NCBI GenBank assembly: GCA_964509475.1
Contig: CAZDXJ010000060.1
Location: 1-13,790, forward strand
DNA length: 13,790 bases
DNA from: CAZDXJ01 sp964509475
Lineage (GTDB): Bacteria; Pseudomonadota; Gammaproteobacteria; Methylococcales; Methylomonadaceae
Direction: 5' to 3'
Positions 13,751 to 13,790 of this stretch are shown here, piece by piece. The first letter of the stretch is position 1. Each line of letters starts with the position of its first letter. The translations under genes and the position numbers were made by a program. A model generated the notes under the pieces. It did no database searches, was not told where the DNA came from, and worked only from the letters and a program-made list of their open reading frames with translations.

Positions 13751-13790
13751 AGAATAGAGTGGGTAATTGAATTTCAATTTACCGCACAGG
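13741..13790. mobile_element. Right insertion-sequence end
   Basis: These 50 bases are the exact reverse complement of 5-54 and begin GGGTCTATGAAGAATAG at the point where csm5 homology ends. The element extends beyond the window. Bases flanking the two ends (AAATAACA on the methyltransferase side, CCAGTTTT here) differ, so these are two separate insertions or rearranged ends rather than one copy with a target duplication. Confidence 0.75.

Noticed and set aside
13000..13790. A CRISPR array next to the cas genes
   Set aside because: No direct repeats with regular spacing are seen; the 50-bp repeat at the edge occurs once per end and inverted.
1..13790. A phage-encoded type III CRISPR system acquired as a functional cargo
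   Set aside because: The cas genes are truncated at the 5' end, internally deleted and cut by an IS, so decay and rearrangement explain the arrangement better than functional cargo.

Overview
The window looks like gammaproteobacterial chromosome. It joins a decayed Mu-type prophage of the BcepMu-like layout to the remains of a type III-A (Csm) CRISPR-Cas locus, with the same insertion-sequence end at both edges. The organism assignment is an inference from the phage type and from a REP-like hairpin at 9121-9167 of a kind I remember from gammaproteobacterial genomes. I could not compare against databases.

Layout. (1) Positions 5-54 and 13741-13790 are a perfect 50-bp inverted repeat. Each copy cuts a gene: a beta-class DNA methyltransferase on the left and csm5 on the right. 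The window is therefore bounded by two outward-facing copies of one mobile-element end. (2) 25-329 holds the start of the methyltransferase, with four ACAG tetranucleotides just after a well-placed ATG that put the rest out of frame. (3) 365-440 is an intergenic sequence that can fold into a closed multibranch structure. (4) 444-7101, minus strand, is a tightly coupled late operon, read from lysis to head genes: GH24 lysozyme, holin, two small lipoprotein-like genes, a 44-residue TraR/DksA zinc-finger protein, DUF2730, a VpaChn25_0724-type protein, DUF3486 (small terminase), large terminase, DUF935 portal, and a MuF head protein with a toxin-like C-terminus. The remaining head and all tail genes are absent. 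(5) 7243-7346 is a frameshifted gene for a tiny secreted peptide. (6) 7384-8058 is the genetic switch: an XRE repressor on minus and a small Ner/gp16-like protein on plus, with a strong promoter and a dyad between them. (7) 8068-11008 is the early operon: a minus-strand Cys-rich zinc-ribbon gene, a CII-like regulator, a 65-residue protein, a winged-helix protein, a DUF3102 protein, and the first ~123 codons of the Mu-type transposase.

(8) Near 11008 the transposase stops matching its family, and the reading frame 1 nt away continues as Cas10/Csm1 lacking its N-terminal catalytic HD residues. Cas10 keeps its Palm domains and GGDD cyclase motif to its natural end at 13116. It is followed by a ~20-codon remnant, the last ~97 codons of a Csm4-like protein, and the first 94 codons of a Csm5-like protein. 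csm2, csm3 and most of csm4 are therefore missing.

Working together: the phage parts no longer make a functional element (no DDE transposase core, no target-selection ATPase, no tail), and the Csm parts cannot assemble an interference complex. The early phage operon now runs in the same direction into cas10, so any Cas10 expression here probably depends on the phage early promoter. I see no CRISPR array, tRNA or rRNA in the window.
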